A stretch of DNA of 64,000 nt from Burkholderia diffusa (GTDB lineage: Bacteria; Pseudomonadota; Gammaproteobacteria; Burkholderiales; Burkholderiaceae), in contig NZ_CP013363.1 of the NCBI RefSeq assembly GCF_001718315.1, forward strand, positions 1,178,001-1,242,000, given 5' to 3'. Under the pieces are notes generated by a model. That model was given only the letters and a program-made list of their open reading frames with translations, was not told where the DNA came from and searched no databases. The translations under genes were made by a program, and so were the position numbers. Shown in pieces: positions 57,101-64,000 of the stretch (positions are counted from its first letter, which is position 1; each line of letters begins with the position of its first letter).

Positions 57101-60100
57101 TCGCCGACCGCGAGACGCTGGTTCGCCAGTCCGTTGCCATACAGCGCATCGACGACGTTGATCGCGACCGGCCGAGGCATCGTCGACGGTGCGGGCGTCT
57201 TCGTGATCGCTCGAATCGGCCGCTCCATCAGCGTGTGCGAGCCGAGCCCCATCTGCGCGACGCCGATGCCGAGGTTGAGCAATTGCTGCGCGCGATCGGA
57301 ATCGGACATCGCGTCCCAGTTCTTGACCAGCGACACGCCCTGGTCGGCCATCTGGTAGCCGCCGATCAATCCGCCCGTGGTATTGAATACGCCGGCCGTG
57401 CGCCCCGTCGTCTGCGCGAGCGACTGGAACGCATCGGCTTCCTGCGTGAAGCGGCCGAGGCCGGTCACGTCGGCCGCGACGCCGTCGCCGCGCGATGCGA
57501 CCGTCAGCAGGTCGGAGACCTGCCCCGTCGTGCGCAGCAGCGACGATGCCTCCGCGAGCGACTTCGCCGCCACGCCGAGCCCGCCGCCGGCGATGCCCGC
57601 GCCGCTGCCGATCAGGCTGATCCAGTCGCCGCGCGCCTGTGCGTTGCCGAAGCCGATCGACTGGCCGTGATCGCTCAGGTTCTTCAGATCGCCGATCGCG
57701 GCAGGCACGCCGACGGCCATGCCCGCGCCGACGGCAGTCCACGCCGCGAGCATCAGGCCTCCGGCCGGCGCCGCGATGCCGCTCGCAATCAGCACGACGC
57801 CACCGGCCGCGGCAAGAATCCCTGCACCCATTTCGAGGATGTGTTCGGCGTGCTGGTACCACTCCGTCTTGTGCGCGTCGATCGTCTCGTATTGCGAGAA
57901 CCCGCCGGACGCCGAACCGTTCGTCAGGCTTTTCGGCACGTACAGCTTGCCGTCGTCGGACAGCGCATTGTTGTGCTGGTAATCGTCGACGGTGTCGTAC
58001 TTCCAGCCGCGATCGTCGATCAGCTTGTACTGGTCCGGATGCCCCGCCACCTGCACCTTGAAAAGCGCGCTCGGCGCGGTACCGGTCTCCTTCGACACGT
58101 AGTAGATCGGCACCAGGGACACGACCGCGTGGTCGCCGCCCACCTTGCGGATCTGATCGACGACGTTCTGGATCATCTGCGTCGCGGCCGAATTCCTCGC
58201 GTACAGCGACTGACTGTTGACGTTCGTTCCGTTCTGCAACTGCCCGTTGCTGACGATCAGTTGTTCGAGCAGCGCCATCGACGGCACGTCGTTCCGGTCG
58301 GTCGGCGTCGCACCCGGGTCGTCCGGCTGGATCCCGAGCCCCGCGCCGACGAAGTTCGTCATCTGATCGGAGCCGGTGGTGAACGTATAGGACTTGTCGT
58401 CGAAGTGCTTCTGGAAGTCGTTGAAATACGCATTGAGCTGCTTGTCCGGATCGGACTGGAACAGCTTGTAGCTGGCGTTGGCGGCATCCTTGTTCTGCTT
58501 GTCCTGGGCATGCTTGGTGCCCTGGTCGTAACGCAGCTGGAAGTCGTTCGCGAAGCCCGAGCGGAACCGGTCATCGTTCTGCATCCTCGACAGCAGCGCC
58601 TTCGACAATGCCGGATCGACACCCGACGACAGCGCCTGCCGCACGCTGTCGAACCCGTAGCCGGTGTCGCTGCCGCGCAGCGTGTAGATCATCGTCTTCG
58701 CGTTGCCGTTGGCGTCGAGCAACCAGCTCGCGACGTCGTCCTCGCGATGCACGGGCTCGCCGCTCGCGGTCGGCTGCTGATCGGCGAGCCCGACCGCCGT
58801 GCTGAGGCCCTTGTAGAACTCGATGCCGTCGCCGTAGGGCTGCGGCGTGCCGGTGTTCGACTGCGTCCACTTGTTGCCGAAATCCTTCTGGACGGTATCG
58901 AGCACGACGCCCGCGAATTCGGGCGGCGCATTGGCGAGGATGTCCTGCATCCACTTGCCGGCCTTGTCGGCATTCATCCGGCCGTCGTAACGCGCCTGCA
59001 TGCTGGCCTGGTCCGTCGCCTGCGAATCGGGCTTCTGCATCAGCGGATCGATCTGCGAATGGATGAAATTCGCGTTGAAATGCGGCTGACCGGCCTGCGT
59101 CCACAGCGTCTGGCGTTCGTCCAGCGAGAACGACGCGTTCATGTTGGTCTTCAGCACCTGAAGCGCCGCGCCCGGATTGCTGCCCGGATTCGCCATCAGC
59201 TGCGCGACCTGCTGCTTCGTGTACTGCAGCCGCACGTCGGGCGCGGCGGCGAGCAGCGTCTGGATCTTCTGATAACCGGGATTGTTCTTGTCCGCCTGCG
59301 CCTTCGCCATTGCGTACGCGAACACGCCGCCTGCCTGGTCGATCTGCGCGTTCAGGGCTTTCGCATCCGATTCGCTCATGCCGTCCGTACTGACCGGAAC
59401 GCCCGTCATCTTGACGAACGCCTCGGCGAGCGGATTCTGCAGGGCAAGCGTCTTCTCCTGCGTCGACAGCTTCGGGTCGGTCGGATCGACGGTCACACCG
59501 GTGTCCTGCAGCAGCGCGAACGTGACCGGGTCGGACTGCGCGAGCTGTTTCATCTGCGGCGACAGCGACGGATCGTCGGGATTGATCGTCGCGATCGTGC
59601 GCTTGAGCTGGCTTTCCTCGCCCAGCGCGTCGACGAGGCCTGTGTACCACATGCCGTCGTGATTCTGCTTCACGGACGCGACGACCTGCTTCTGCTCGTC
59701 GGCCGTCACGTAGGTCAGCGCGGTGTCGTCGCCGCCCGTCACGACCTTGTCGTACTGGCTCTGCGCCTGCGACAACGCCTGCGTGATGTCGGCCTCGTCG
59801 GCGCGGCGCAATCCGCCAGGCTCCTTCTGCCATGCCGCGTAGTCGGCCTTCGCGTCGTTCAGGCGCAGCGTCGCGGCCGATGTACTGTATTCGTGGCGCA
59901 ATGCGCTGGCGAGCGCCGTGTATGCGTCGTTGGCATTCGTGTCGGCCGTCGTGGCCGCCTGGCGCAGTTGCGCGCCGGTATCGGGATCGGCACGCCGGAT
60001 GCCGCCCGGCAACGCGTTGTACTGCTGCACGTCGGCGTTCGCGGCCTGGTCCTTCTGCATCGCCATCGCGAACTGGAACGCCTTCACGTTGGTCGCCCGC

Positions 60101-60543
60101 TCGGGCGCGGATTCGGCCGACACCGCCTTTTGCGCATCGTCGAGCACCGAGCCGAGCACCGGGTCGTTCGGCGACGCATTGCGCAGGTCCGATGCCACGC
60201 CCGCGATCGCCTTGTTCGTGTCGCCGCCGCCGTCCGCCGCGACGCGCATCTGGTTCTCGACGGCCGCCTGCACCGAGCCCCATGCGGCTTCGGCCTTCTT
60301 CACCTGGTTGTCGAGATCGGCCTGCGATGCACCCTGGTCGTGCAGACGCTTGAGCGTCGCCATTTCGGCCTGCGCGAGCTGCAGCAGGCGCTGCGTCTCG
60401 GCTTGCGCGGCCGCGAGGGCCTGCTGTTCCGGCGTCTGCGCCGGCGGGGTGCCGCCGGCGCCGTTCTTCGGTGCCGGATCGTCGTCATTCTGCGGCTGCG
60501 GCACGTTCACCGGTCCGCCCCCGCCCACCGCCATCAACACCAT
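48193..60543 (-). CDS. Giant LysM protein with three His/Cys modules
   Basis: A 4116-residue protein; I do not recognise a characterised homologue. The ATG at 60543 follows GGGAGA by six bases; the open frame upstream has no signal. No signal peptide is seen. Layout: Gln/Ala-rich helical region (28-130), a long soluble part with Ala/Gln-rich helices to about 890, a glycine-rich hydrophobic stretch (900-950), then three related modules with a His and a Cys spaced 39, 48 and 39 residues (H1498/C1537, H1807/C1855, H2129/C2168), each Cys in LYACGAG-, LTGCYLG- or LYSCFGG-like context followed by a FAQ/LAxxL helix. These resemble clan-CD peptidase modules of large toxins. Further unknown regions follow, then a Pro/Ser linker and a LysM domain (4043-4116). 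Secretion route and role are unknown. Confidence 0.85.
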   Translation of the reverse strand: MVLMAVGGGGPVNVPQPQNDDDPAPKNGAGGTPPAQTPEQQALAAAQAETQRLLQLAQAEMATLKRLHDQGASQADLDNQVKKAEAAWGSVQAAVENQMRVAADGGGDTNKAIAGVASDLRNASPNDPVLGSVLDDAQKAVSAESAPERATNVKAFQFAMAMQKDQAANADVQQYNALPGGIRRADPDTGAQLRQAATTADTNANDAYTALASALRHEYSTSAATLRLNDAKADYAAWQKEPGGLRRADEADITQALSQAQSQYDKVVTGGDDTALTYVTADEQKQVVASVKQNHDGMWYTGLVDALGEESQLKRTIATINPDDPSLSPQMKQLAQSDPVTFALLQDTGVTVDPTDPKLSTQEKTLALQNPLAEAFVKMTGVPVSTDGMSESDAKALNAQIDQAGGVFAYAMAKAQADKNNPGYQKIQTLLAAAPDVRLQYTKQQVAQLMANPGSNPGAALQVLKTNMNASFSLDERQTLWTQAGQPHFNANFIHSQIDPLMQKPDSQATDQASMQARYDGRMNADKAGKWMQDILANAPPEFAGVVLDTVQKDFGNKWTQSNTGTPQPYGDGIEFYKGLSTAVGLADQQPTASGEPVHREDDVASWLLDANGNAKTMIYTLRGSDTGYGFDSVRQALSSGVDPALSKALLSRMQNDDRFRSGFANDFQLRYDQGTKHAQDKQNKDAANASYKLFQSDPDKQLNAYFNDFQKHFDDKSYTFTTGSDQMTNFVGAGLGIQPDDPGATPTDRNDVPSMALLEQLIVSNGQLQNGTNVNSQSLYARNSAATQMIQNVVDQIRKVGGDHAVVSLVPIYYVSKETGTAPSALFKVQVAGHPDQYKLIDDRGWKYDTVDDYQHNNALSDDGKLYVPKSLTNGSASGGFSQYETIDAHKTEWYQHAEHILEMGAGILAAAGGVVLIASGIAAPAGGLMLAAWTAVGAGMAVGVPAAIGDLKNLSDHGQSIGFGNAQARGDWISLIGSGAGIAGGGLGVAAKSLAEASSLLRTTGQVSDLLTVASRGDGVAADVTGLGRFTQEADAFQSLAQTTGRTAGVFNTTGGLIGGYQMADQGVSLVKNWDAMSDSDRAQQLLNLGIGVAQMGLGSHTLMERPIRAITKTPAPSTMPRPVAINVVDALYGNGLANQRLAVGEIGNPWQHAQEQAASFGEPADDGEPVPATDGGLRSRFAAWLRARRTQGSPDEGDAILLRLAPDAEGIDGEATPAVADAVAGEGATAARAGTPTAAAAAAAGHPASWDIPAQVAADREILSSVVGSILESGNRLEDVEYYVYALEDGEGNVRNLDEDGLPATERGNLSDDIRAANADERRAAAGNDPEKLAAAATAEDGTIGITRYASYHDAMMVARNGVAAGRYQVALVDQTALAADGTVLPGAVVGHVGLDEAGKRLTLSMNDMYDRTLRVVYPRGFDPAKPLIRSEDGRRVDVINAMPGMNETQWGAYPRREADLAIYSNHPAQPENQLPPGERPLMPVPPGYFAVYAHAWTDAFASATGKPMSAEDLAETVRQSGWDGKSPVILYACGAGTRVSPLAQLLANVLGVDVYGASGFVAWRSPRSRVDGSPDSGYAAGIVIEPDAPSFAGKPDRSVQYGPRTYRFSPALAIIDQGAHAVDWSTVAPRPVSNRWGGSSASGDARVPLGVYVWRVLTNRGSIINPRSGRSASALEMTYALEELAWKGYTPGTPIALEGPHSGADPELLQEFADLIQAPVFGRLGDSDAAGWQRAIPNPGRRLARFQIEPDVNGKFSPGRAQPVRVNPLELRPVPGSNVVNLLGHATARQFLKVSGFDIVESHGTKPSNVRWDSSIAVTQDGTTISPREFARRMLDDPAYTEGNGVLLTGCYLGSGDYPFAQELAYELQVPVIASIASNSVRGTGALELHPNTDDIVVPAHDPDVSTRLYLHIPETPDASQPPLVFARRGEPVPGATARNDAPVEPVRPVEARIDPDADSGRRGNAGESGNAARPGATPGGPTHPHPRLSGEPDANEPPVYVPVPLVEVEPGQIFTADEWAARAEQAAEAEADDGLSGKTQKIYPKTSRVYTDRTIANGGVITTTIHGHSVMQPGFDDVTGIDATQHPEFLRPADTLLMPADDPLHPIGARGLMSPPGHHVVFGHGMSADAMLGPDGRPLTPGEVAERVAPVLEPGQDVTLYSCFGGSSKHDPLRVAPGQVRAASTTFAAALAQRLSELTGRPTSVWAPPDILLVEPDGSTTVRGTRLTGQVDKDRLPMQRFIGDPARAGRPALPAAAGAEPAPMPAQTAARPFDDRPPRPTVPRVSDPTFADPDYDFSGIPDDTFESITLDHAFRGALAERPGVIGDAARVTQAGGTVSLHWPSGFLDGPEPTRVIDDVMQAFDAAGLTNLRVEFVTRDGGIVLGSGTDFGALDPEEGWFRFSGAVPDATAAAAHAAGRAAADAPRALPEGVPTIAHDALGQALDAANTGPRNHAYVPADALPDDTAFAQGDLTAAERVAASATANLAAVEAAAPTDVVLLSALGHDPASALRIVTPDGGTLFKPAGVDMYVVRTRDATTGDASYRLAGVDHSGLPEGYAAVHAGGTRAAGAVDGTPIWPMIGPAGPTGRLASAGGDPSGATTPATVSGHSGTPAAPPRAAVVEAEQQTRAATWLDTLGRRTLTRLDGRHAPTLDGLARQIGPNAHVLVAAHAKPPAGDGPHGAPTFVAVLETDANGAFGPVRMLNGKRVPHALNKALERGDNSGRRARGKLDFYVSPVAHDELVHFGGPSKIETPDGKTSWSVTTSGQTIEKALAADVSKLQDAPVFKRPRQAVRAVSGEHRWIHVVDDETGKVLGHAERDTNHVWKYFEKAPLGDTEIPEQDLRTVFRRRRRGGIPVGRSPRRGIRFVVSDVTPATVDRIGGFRPAKEAPAIEKKPFRSAGDLFQSIVPVRRPLSRAEQGDDANAAPLPPVDPHLLPSDKSLLNAVDFSGNSVPHLMTAIRNGALDGGRHVIYVFRTDGAVAEALGNPLGVIAQRNGEMRWFDKLPQAGNQNHPGLPLDEMPIGSDRFGADVHFLLTQLAPRDFLNSARPTRVAALEARAKALRDQWKDAEARGLHSAPFRALAARTRHAYNEVLGDLRRLGSNSAAPAPLSIEPYQPGLSSATVVEFSLRNGAAKPEQYFATHEQIEAYNKQAQRPGDVNLVLKGEPQAVMVDVGMWRTLRNKLYVARDVSTSASRFLPVPGKLRARTRNLGAATVADKRIRQIFTRSSDALQDRMVPMARSFSLRDDPALMGALVERYGGVMPVVTLVIDPHSLAAVLGKAHDPDFLRAVRALGDQKKAVFDGENGVIHPAPDSDGTALALDDLAHLHGWLDEAARTGFAIRLETAPSRALVSGNDYRFQSGTNDTYHDYVRVMTALERWSNAHPDTVAPNVMVTFHGWDAVPESVPGGGHEKLLRAVLERKGLEWVHMGLSYGTHGADFIGNQDLTGALAKLIVENRNRPEIIDRLHGADALTRVFERVDRQTLANQHQLLFAEVERIGAAEGMTPAELAALRQKIHEGNTTVWLNQARKATIEHATTLWEADGNKPRTTTDKGARTFGARWLADHGGSVPARVTTGKRPSAADPLDHWRAVVRDPALINDGTKPIGASRREAAQLAQVDIPAAKRAQAELHALRVHDEPIGDNTPPPSSRRIAGDIAAATVTGGAGAGVLVAVGRESVRTATNSLYAGLRVGRVFQALHHGAVASLKNGDPRVFDRVVDRLVRGLQAQLKANGFDVTARGTQLEQIAHEGKAMAAQLRALNDDGMLSFDDTVAHTKAIAADMLAQMQGVVGGTSLKLLHHGSPRHSIGRVGRVLALGGYGGSITMNAFRAVMHGDLLAGGQAIGGALSAVYTGIVYKGSLRGVNAENRSQLARIASATGDYLTSAVGIATGVHTALTVDPVTGTLTAMSGALLGAGRLHSHFPNATPWMERLPTGVALAPVAIFGIMQGISLYTSATASDDQHKPPGSSPKPSGSNAGTPAPGASFAPSPGTTPAPTQTNASAAPSASATPGAQPSGTPSQPAPPPNSPSPTPLTVNVAAGDSLWTIAERHEGTLLAAAHVPVAEQQRMSDGQRINVALNEILQLNRNLASHPGEIDPGQQVIVG

Positions 60544-61118
60544 GTCCGTTCTCCCGCGGCATGCGTGACGTGCCGGCACAGCGGCAGGCGGGCCACGCGC
60601 AATGGTCCATTGTGCCGAACGGGTGTGGGTGAAAAAGTCGCGCATTACGTAGTCGCCGGCCGGCCGGCGACGGCCCGGGACGACGCCTGCTACGAACGCA
60701 ACGAATCCGATGCTGCGATTCGGCCGTGGTTGCCACGGGCGGAAAATCTTGCTGGTTGCCGCGAGCGAGATCGGCAATAGGTGCCGCCGTCAGCCGGCAA
60801 CACACGGCCTGGTGCGATGCATCACCGCGAGGATGACATCCGGCGCCGGCGCCTGAAACCACCGACGTGCATGCCGAACCGCCCCGCCTTGCCGAATCCC
60901 GAATCGTTCGTCACACGCGATGGTTCCATCCGCGCCGATTCGGCGGAAACACCGTGCATCGAAGCACAGCGATTCCACGCGATTTCGCAGAGGACCTTTT
61001 CTGTGCAGCGCCTTAATCGACGGTCGCGCGATCTCCAATAATTGCCGCTCGATCCGTCGGCCCGCGCGCCGACGCGACCCACCGGCGATCGGGCCGGAGA
61101 CCAACGATAAAAAATCCT
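60544..61118. other. Divergent intergenic region between giant gene and porin
   Basis: About 575 bases separating outward-reading genes, so it must hold both promoters. Short open frames on both strands look like shadows. I could not pick promoter elements with confidence. Confidence 0.5.
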
Positions 61119-62372
61119 ATGCATTCCTATAAAACCATCCAGCCCGCCAACGCGCGCGTTGCCACGCCGCATGCCATTCGCCGCCGCCGTATCGGCTCGC
61201 GTCCGGCGACCGTGATCGCCGCCTGCGCGGCCGGCCTGATTCCGTGCGTCTCGCACGCGCAGAGCAGTGTGACGCTGTACGGCCTGATCGATACGTCGAT
61301 CACCTACGCGACCAACCAGCGCACGCAAGGCGCCGGTTCGCCGGGCAGCGGCAGCGTCGCGCTGACGAGCGGCGCGCTCAACGCGTCACGCTGGGGGCTG
61401 CGCGGCCGCGAGGATCTCGGCGGCGGGATGGCGGCGGTCTTCACGCTCGAGAACGGCTTCTCGGGCACGAACGGCAAGCTGTCGCAGAAAGGCGTCGACA
61501 TGTTCGGCCGTCAGGCGTGGCTCGGCGTGAGCTCGCGCACGGCCGGCACGCTCACGTTCGGCCGCCAGTACGACCTGATCCTCGATTTCGTGACGCCGCT
61601 CGGCGCGTCGGGCCCCGGCTGGGGCGGCAACCTCGCGGTGCATCCGTACGACAACGACGACTCGAATCGCAACCTGCGCATCAACCACGCGGTGAAGTAC
61701 ACGAGCCCGACGTATCGCGGGCTGACGTTCGGCGCGATGTACGGATTCTCGAACACGGCCGGCGCGTTCTCGAACAACGCCGTGTGGAGTGCGGGGCTCC
61801 GCTATGCGAACGGGCCGCTGAAGCTCGGCGCCGGTTACCTGAAGATCAGCCGCGATCGCAATGCGCCGAATCCGGACGGCGCACTGAGCACGCTCGACGG
61901 CTCTGCGACGATCACCGGCGGCAACCAGCAGATCTGGGCCATGGCCGGTCGCTATTCGTTCGGCCCGCATTCGGTCGGCGCCGCGTGGTCGCACTCGGCC
62001 ACCGACGGCGTGAGCGGCGTGCTCCAGGGTAGCGGCATCACTCCGCTGAAGGGCGAATCGCTGGTGTTCGACAACTTCACGGTCGACGGCCGCTACTTCG
62101 TCACGCCGGCGTTCAGCGTGGGCGCCGCATACACGTACACGATGGGTCGTTTCGACACGCGCACGGGCCAGACGCGCCCGAAGTGGAACCACGTGGTCGC
62201 GCAGGCCGACTACGCGTTCTCGAAACGCACGGACGCCTATCTCGAAGCCGTCTATCAAAGCGTGAGCGGCGGCAACGGCAATCCCGCGTTCAACGCGACC
62301 GTCTGGACGATGACGCCGTCAGCCAACAGCAACCAGCTGGTGGTCGCGCTCGGGTTGCGGCACAAGTTCTGA
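61119..62372 (+). CDS. Gram-negative general porin
   Basis: An outer-membrane trimeric porin of the Burkholderia/Neisseria type (about 417 residues). A long N-terminal signal ends near CVSHA before QSSVTLYGLIDTSITYATN, the classic mature start. SRWGLRGREDLGGGMAAVFTLENGF and GRQAWLGVSS are typical beta-strand motifs, and the protein ends LRHKF with the terminal phenylalanine required for outer-membrane insertion. The ribosome site before the ATG is poor. A hairpin lies shortly after the stop. Substrate preference cannot be inferred. Confidence 0.93.
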   Translation: MHSYKTIQPANARVATPHAIRRRRIGSRPATVIAACAAGLIPCVSHAQSSVTLYGLIDTSITYATNQRTQGAGSPGSGSVALTSGALNASRWGLRGREDLGGGMAAVFTLENGFSGTNGKLSQKGVDMFGRQAWLGVSSRTAGTLTFGRQYDLILDFVTPLGASGPGWGGNLAVHPYDNDDSNRNLRINHAVKYTSPTYRGLTFGAMYGFSNTAGAFSNNAVWSAGLRYANGPLKLGAGYLKISRDRNAPNPDGALSTLDGSATITGGNQQIWAMAGRYSFGPHSVGAAWSHSATDGVSGVLQGSGITPLKGESLVFDNFTVDGRYFVTPAFSVGAAYTYTMGRFDTRTGQTRPKWNHVVAQADYAFSKRTDAYLEAVYQSVSGGNGNPAFNATVWTMTPSANSNQLVVALGLRHKF

Positions 62373-62700
62373 CGCGCCCGCGATGCGCGACAGCCCGCGC
62401 CGGCATCGCGCATCACGTATCGCCGCGCATGCCGGTTCCCGCGCAAGCAAGAATGCGTCCTGCGTCGTTCCCGTGTGAAAAATGCGGAGAAACTGGTCAC
62501 GCTGTGACATCTTTCCTAATCTAGTTGCAGCGGCGCCGTGCTTCGGCGTTCCGGTCGAGACAATCTTTCATATGGCACCTCGCCGGCTTACGAAAGCGCA
62601 TCGCGCACGGAAGCCGGCACTTTCGTGCCGTCTTGCCGGATGTGTGACGCGGCAGTTCGCGCACCACGCTTTCCTCGCAGTCAACCGCAGGAGACGCACG
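62373..62700. other. Intergenic region between porin and Pal-like gene
   Basis: About 330 bases. It contains the hairpin at 62382-62414 and presumably the promoter of the Pal-like gene near 62500-62530, where the sequence is locally AT-richer. No gene is supported. Confidence 0.5.
62382..62414 (+). terminator. Possible terminator after the porin
   Basis: A perfect 9-base stem (62382-62390 with 62406-62414) and a 15-base loop, ten bases after the porin stop. No T run follows. Confidence 0.4.
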
Positions 62701-63192
62701 ATGAGCAAAACGAACCGATTTGCGGTCATGGCAGCCTTTGCGCTGCTGGCGGGTTGTCACCACGCGGCGAAAACGCCCGAGAATGCCGAGATGGCGCCAG
62801 CGCCATCGAGCGAAGCGGTCGCGACGGTGGCGGCCGACGATCTCAACAATCCGAACAGCCCGCTCGCGAAGCGCAGCGTCTACTTCGATTTCGACCAGTA
62901 CTCCGTGAAGCCGGAATACCAGACGCTGCTGCAGGCGCACGCCGATTACCTGCGCAGCCATCCGTCGCGTCGCGTGCTGATCCAGGGCAACACCGACGAA
63001 CGCGGGACGTCCGAATACAACCTCGCGCTCGGCCAACGCCGGTCGCAAGCCGTGATGAGCGCGCTGGAAACGCTGGGCGTGCAGGCCTCCCAACTCGAAG
63101 CGGTCAGCCTCGGCAAGGAAAAGCCGGTCGCGCTCGGCCACGACGAGGATTCGTGGGCGCAGAACCGCCGCGCCGATCTCGTCTATCGTTGA
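62701..63192 (+). CDS. Pal-like OmpA-family lipoprotein
   Basis: A 163-residue outer-membrane lipoprotein. The signal ends in LLAGC with Cys19. After a linker comes an OmpA/Pal peptidoglycan-binding domain: VYFDFDQYSVKPEYQTLL, IQGNTDERGTSEYNLALGQRRS and a final QNRRADLVY. The motifs and spacing match Pal closely. However no tol genes are adjacent, so this is probably a second, stand-alone Pal-like protein rather than the Tol-Pal system member. The tiny Gly-rich lipoprotein gene follows 244 bases later. Confidence 0.9.
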   Translation: MSKTNRFAVMAAFALLAGCHHAAKTPENAEMAPAPSSEAVATVAADDLNNPNSPLAKRSVYFDFDQYSVKPEYQTLLQAHADYLRSHPSRRVLIQGNTDERGTSEYNLALGQRRSQAVMSALETLGVQASQLEAVSLGKEKPVALGHDEDSWAQNRRADLVYR

Positions 63193-63436
63193 TCGTATAC
63201 CGCCGCAGCGGCGGCGGCATCCCGGCTACGCGTCATGGGTTATCCGTGATGCAGCGAATCTCCGGCGCGCGCCGCGCCCCGGCGGCATGCGCGCGCGTAT
63301 CGCGCTCCGTTCCGCCATGTGCCGATACGCAAAAAGCATGGAATAAACCGGCCTCCGGAAACGTTTCGTCATCGCGCGGTCGCCGGTTCGAGCGAACCGC
63401 CCTGCCGCGCGGCCTTCTCGGCGAAAGGAGAGTGAA

Positions 63437-63607
63437 ATGAATTCGGCAAGATTGGCCGCGGCGCTGCTCGCGGCGCTGATGGTCGTGCTGTCGGGCGGAT
63501 GTGCGTCGTCGGGTGGCGGCGTATCGCAAGGCCCCGGCACGAGCCGGTATGGCGGCGCGGGCGGCAGCGGAAGTGGCGGTGGCGGTGGCGGAGGGAGCGG
63601 CTACTGA
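63437..63607 (+). CDS. Tiny Gly-rich lipoprotein
   Basis: A 56-residue predicted lipoprotein. AAAGGAG lies six bases before the ATG. The signal peptide (MNSARLAAALLAALMVVLSGG) ends at a lipobox Cys22, and the mature part is a short Ser/Gly-rich chain with two glycine runs ending GSGY. I know no function for it; such small envelope lipoproteins are common in Burkholderia. A strong hairpin follows, supporting a real gene unit. Confidence 0.65.
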   Translation: MNSARLAAALLAALMVVLSGGCASSGGGVSQGPGTSRYGGAGGSGSGGGGGGGSGY

Positions 63608-63629
63608 AGCGTCGCCGCAACGGTTCGAA

Positions 63630-63685
63630 CGGGGCGTCACGCACGAGCGCAGCCGGAAACCGGCTGCCTCGCGCGTGACGCCCCG
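63630..63685. terminator. Strong bidirectional terminator or cruciform
   Basis: A perfect 13-base outer stem (63630-63642 with 63673-63685) encloses a second perfect 8-base stem (63649-63656 with 63660-63667) with a 3-base loop. It lies between the convergent lipoprotein and cytochrome genes, as expected of a shared terminator. Confidence 0.75.
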
Positions 63686-63699
63686 CTTCGTCCGACAAC

Positions 63700-64000
63700 T
63701 TACTGACGCATGGCCTTGACGTCGGCCGGCGTGACGCTCGCCGGCTGGCCGCCCCACGTCGCGCGCAGGTAGTTCGCGAGCTGCGCGAGTTCGTCGTCGC
63801 TCAGCGTGTGCGCGAAGCCCGGCATCGGTTGCAGGTTCTCGAAGCCGGCGAACTTCTGCTCGTCGACGCCGTCGAGCATCGCGACCAGCAGGTTGCGCGC
63901 ATCGCCCTGACGCAGCGTCGAATTGCCGTTCATCGGCACCGCCACGTGCGGCTTGCCGTCGCCGTTGAAACCGTGACAGCCCGCACACACCGCGAGATAC
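63700..64000 (-). CDS. Cytochrome c, C-terminal part (5' end outside window)
   Basis: The last 100 or so residues of a c-type cytochrome, open to the window edge. The haem motif CAGCH is at the upstream side and the distal methionine is probably in PMPGFAHTLSDDE. The pattern GDARNLLVAMLDGV and LAQLANYLRATWG is typical of the third haem domain of membrane-bound alcohol or gluconate dehydrogenase cytochrome subunits, so a multi-haem protein continuing beyond the window is likely. Stop at 63700-63702. Confidence 0.8.
   Translation of the reverse strand, partial: YLAVCAGCHGFNGDGKPHVAVPMNGNSTLRQGDARNLLVAMLDGVDEQKFAGFENLQPMPGFAHTLSDDELAQLANYLRATWGGQPASVTPADVKAMRQ

Noticed and set aside
55123..60780. 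An 1885-codon open frame on the plus strand
   Set aside because: It is antisense to the giant minus-strand gene, whose frame has domain-like motifs and a LysM end. The plus-strand translation is Arg/His/Val-rich without motifs, as expected from GC-rich codon bias. The same applies to the plus-strand frames at 48448-51702 and 51721-55056.
62701..63192. Pal of the Tol-Pal system
   Set aside because: Sequence is Pal-like, but tolB, tolA and ybgF neighbours are missing, so the housekeeping copy is probably elsewhere.

Overview
The window is GC-rich (roughly two thirds G+C), has dense ATGA/GTGA-coupled operons, and carries a Burkholderia-type type VI secretion cluster, Burkholderia-type porin and light-response genes. 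It fits a replicon of a Burkholderia, probably a cepacia-complex member. No rRNA or tRNA genes were seen. The first gene (tssK) and the last (a cytochrome c) run off the window edges.

1-22952, T6SS: a plus-strand run encodes tssK (5' cut), tssL with an OmpA tail, tssM, tagF, a membrane Ser/Thr kinase (PpkA type), tssA, tssB, tssC, hcp, tssE, tssF, tssG, clpV and vgrG, then a helical-repeat protein. Together these make the membrane complex, baseplate, sheath, tube, recycling ATPase and spike. tssJ, fha and the phosphatase pppA are not in the window.

22971-28548, effector and scar: a 1576-aa PAAR-like/RHS protein ends in a variable toxin tip with an MGH motif typical of HNH/Endo VII-like nucleases. 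Its DNA is less GC-rich. No complete immunity gene follows, only a 26-codon ORF and a 3'-truncated IS transposase.

28545-46702, light/oxidative-stress island: an ECF sigma factor with an RskA-like anti-sigma factor, a DUF1295 protein, two CFA-family methyltransferases, a lipocalin, an FAD oxidoreductase, DUF1365, a chalcone-isomerase-like protein, DUF2256, a decayed LitR-like gene, GTP cyclohydrolase I, a second ECF sigma factor, a globin-like lipoprotein, a class III LitR-type MerR regulator, a lipoprotein hydrolase, DUF2878 and a photolyase. Five promoters in this island share TGCATCCG-N15-CGTA, which I read as the target of one or both ECF factors. They lie ahead of five separate transcription units, so the island looks like one regulon for membrane-lipid remodelling and DNA repair under light or singlet-oxygen stress.

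47275-64000: a formate/nitrite transporter converges, through a hairpin, on a 4116-aa minus-strand protein. That protein has three His/Cys modules resembling clan-CD peptidases and a C-terminal LysM domain, and is the best candidate here for an undescribed system. Then come a porin, a Pal-like lipoprotein, a tiny Gly-rich lipoprotein, a strong bidirectional terminator and a partial cytochrome c.
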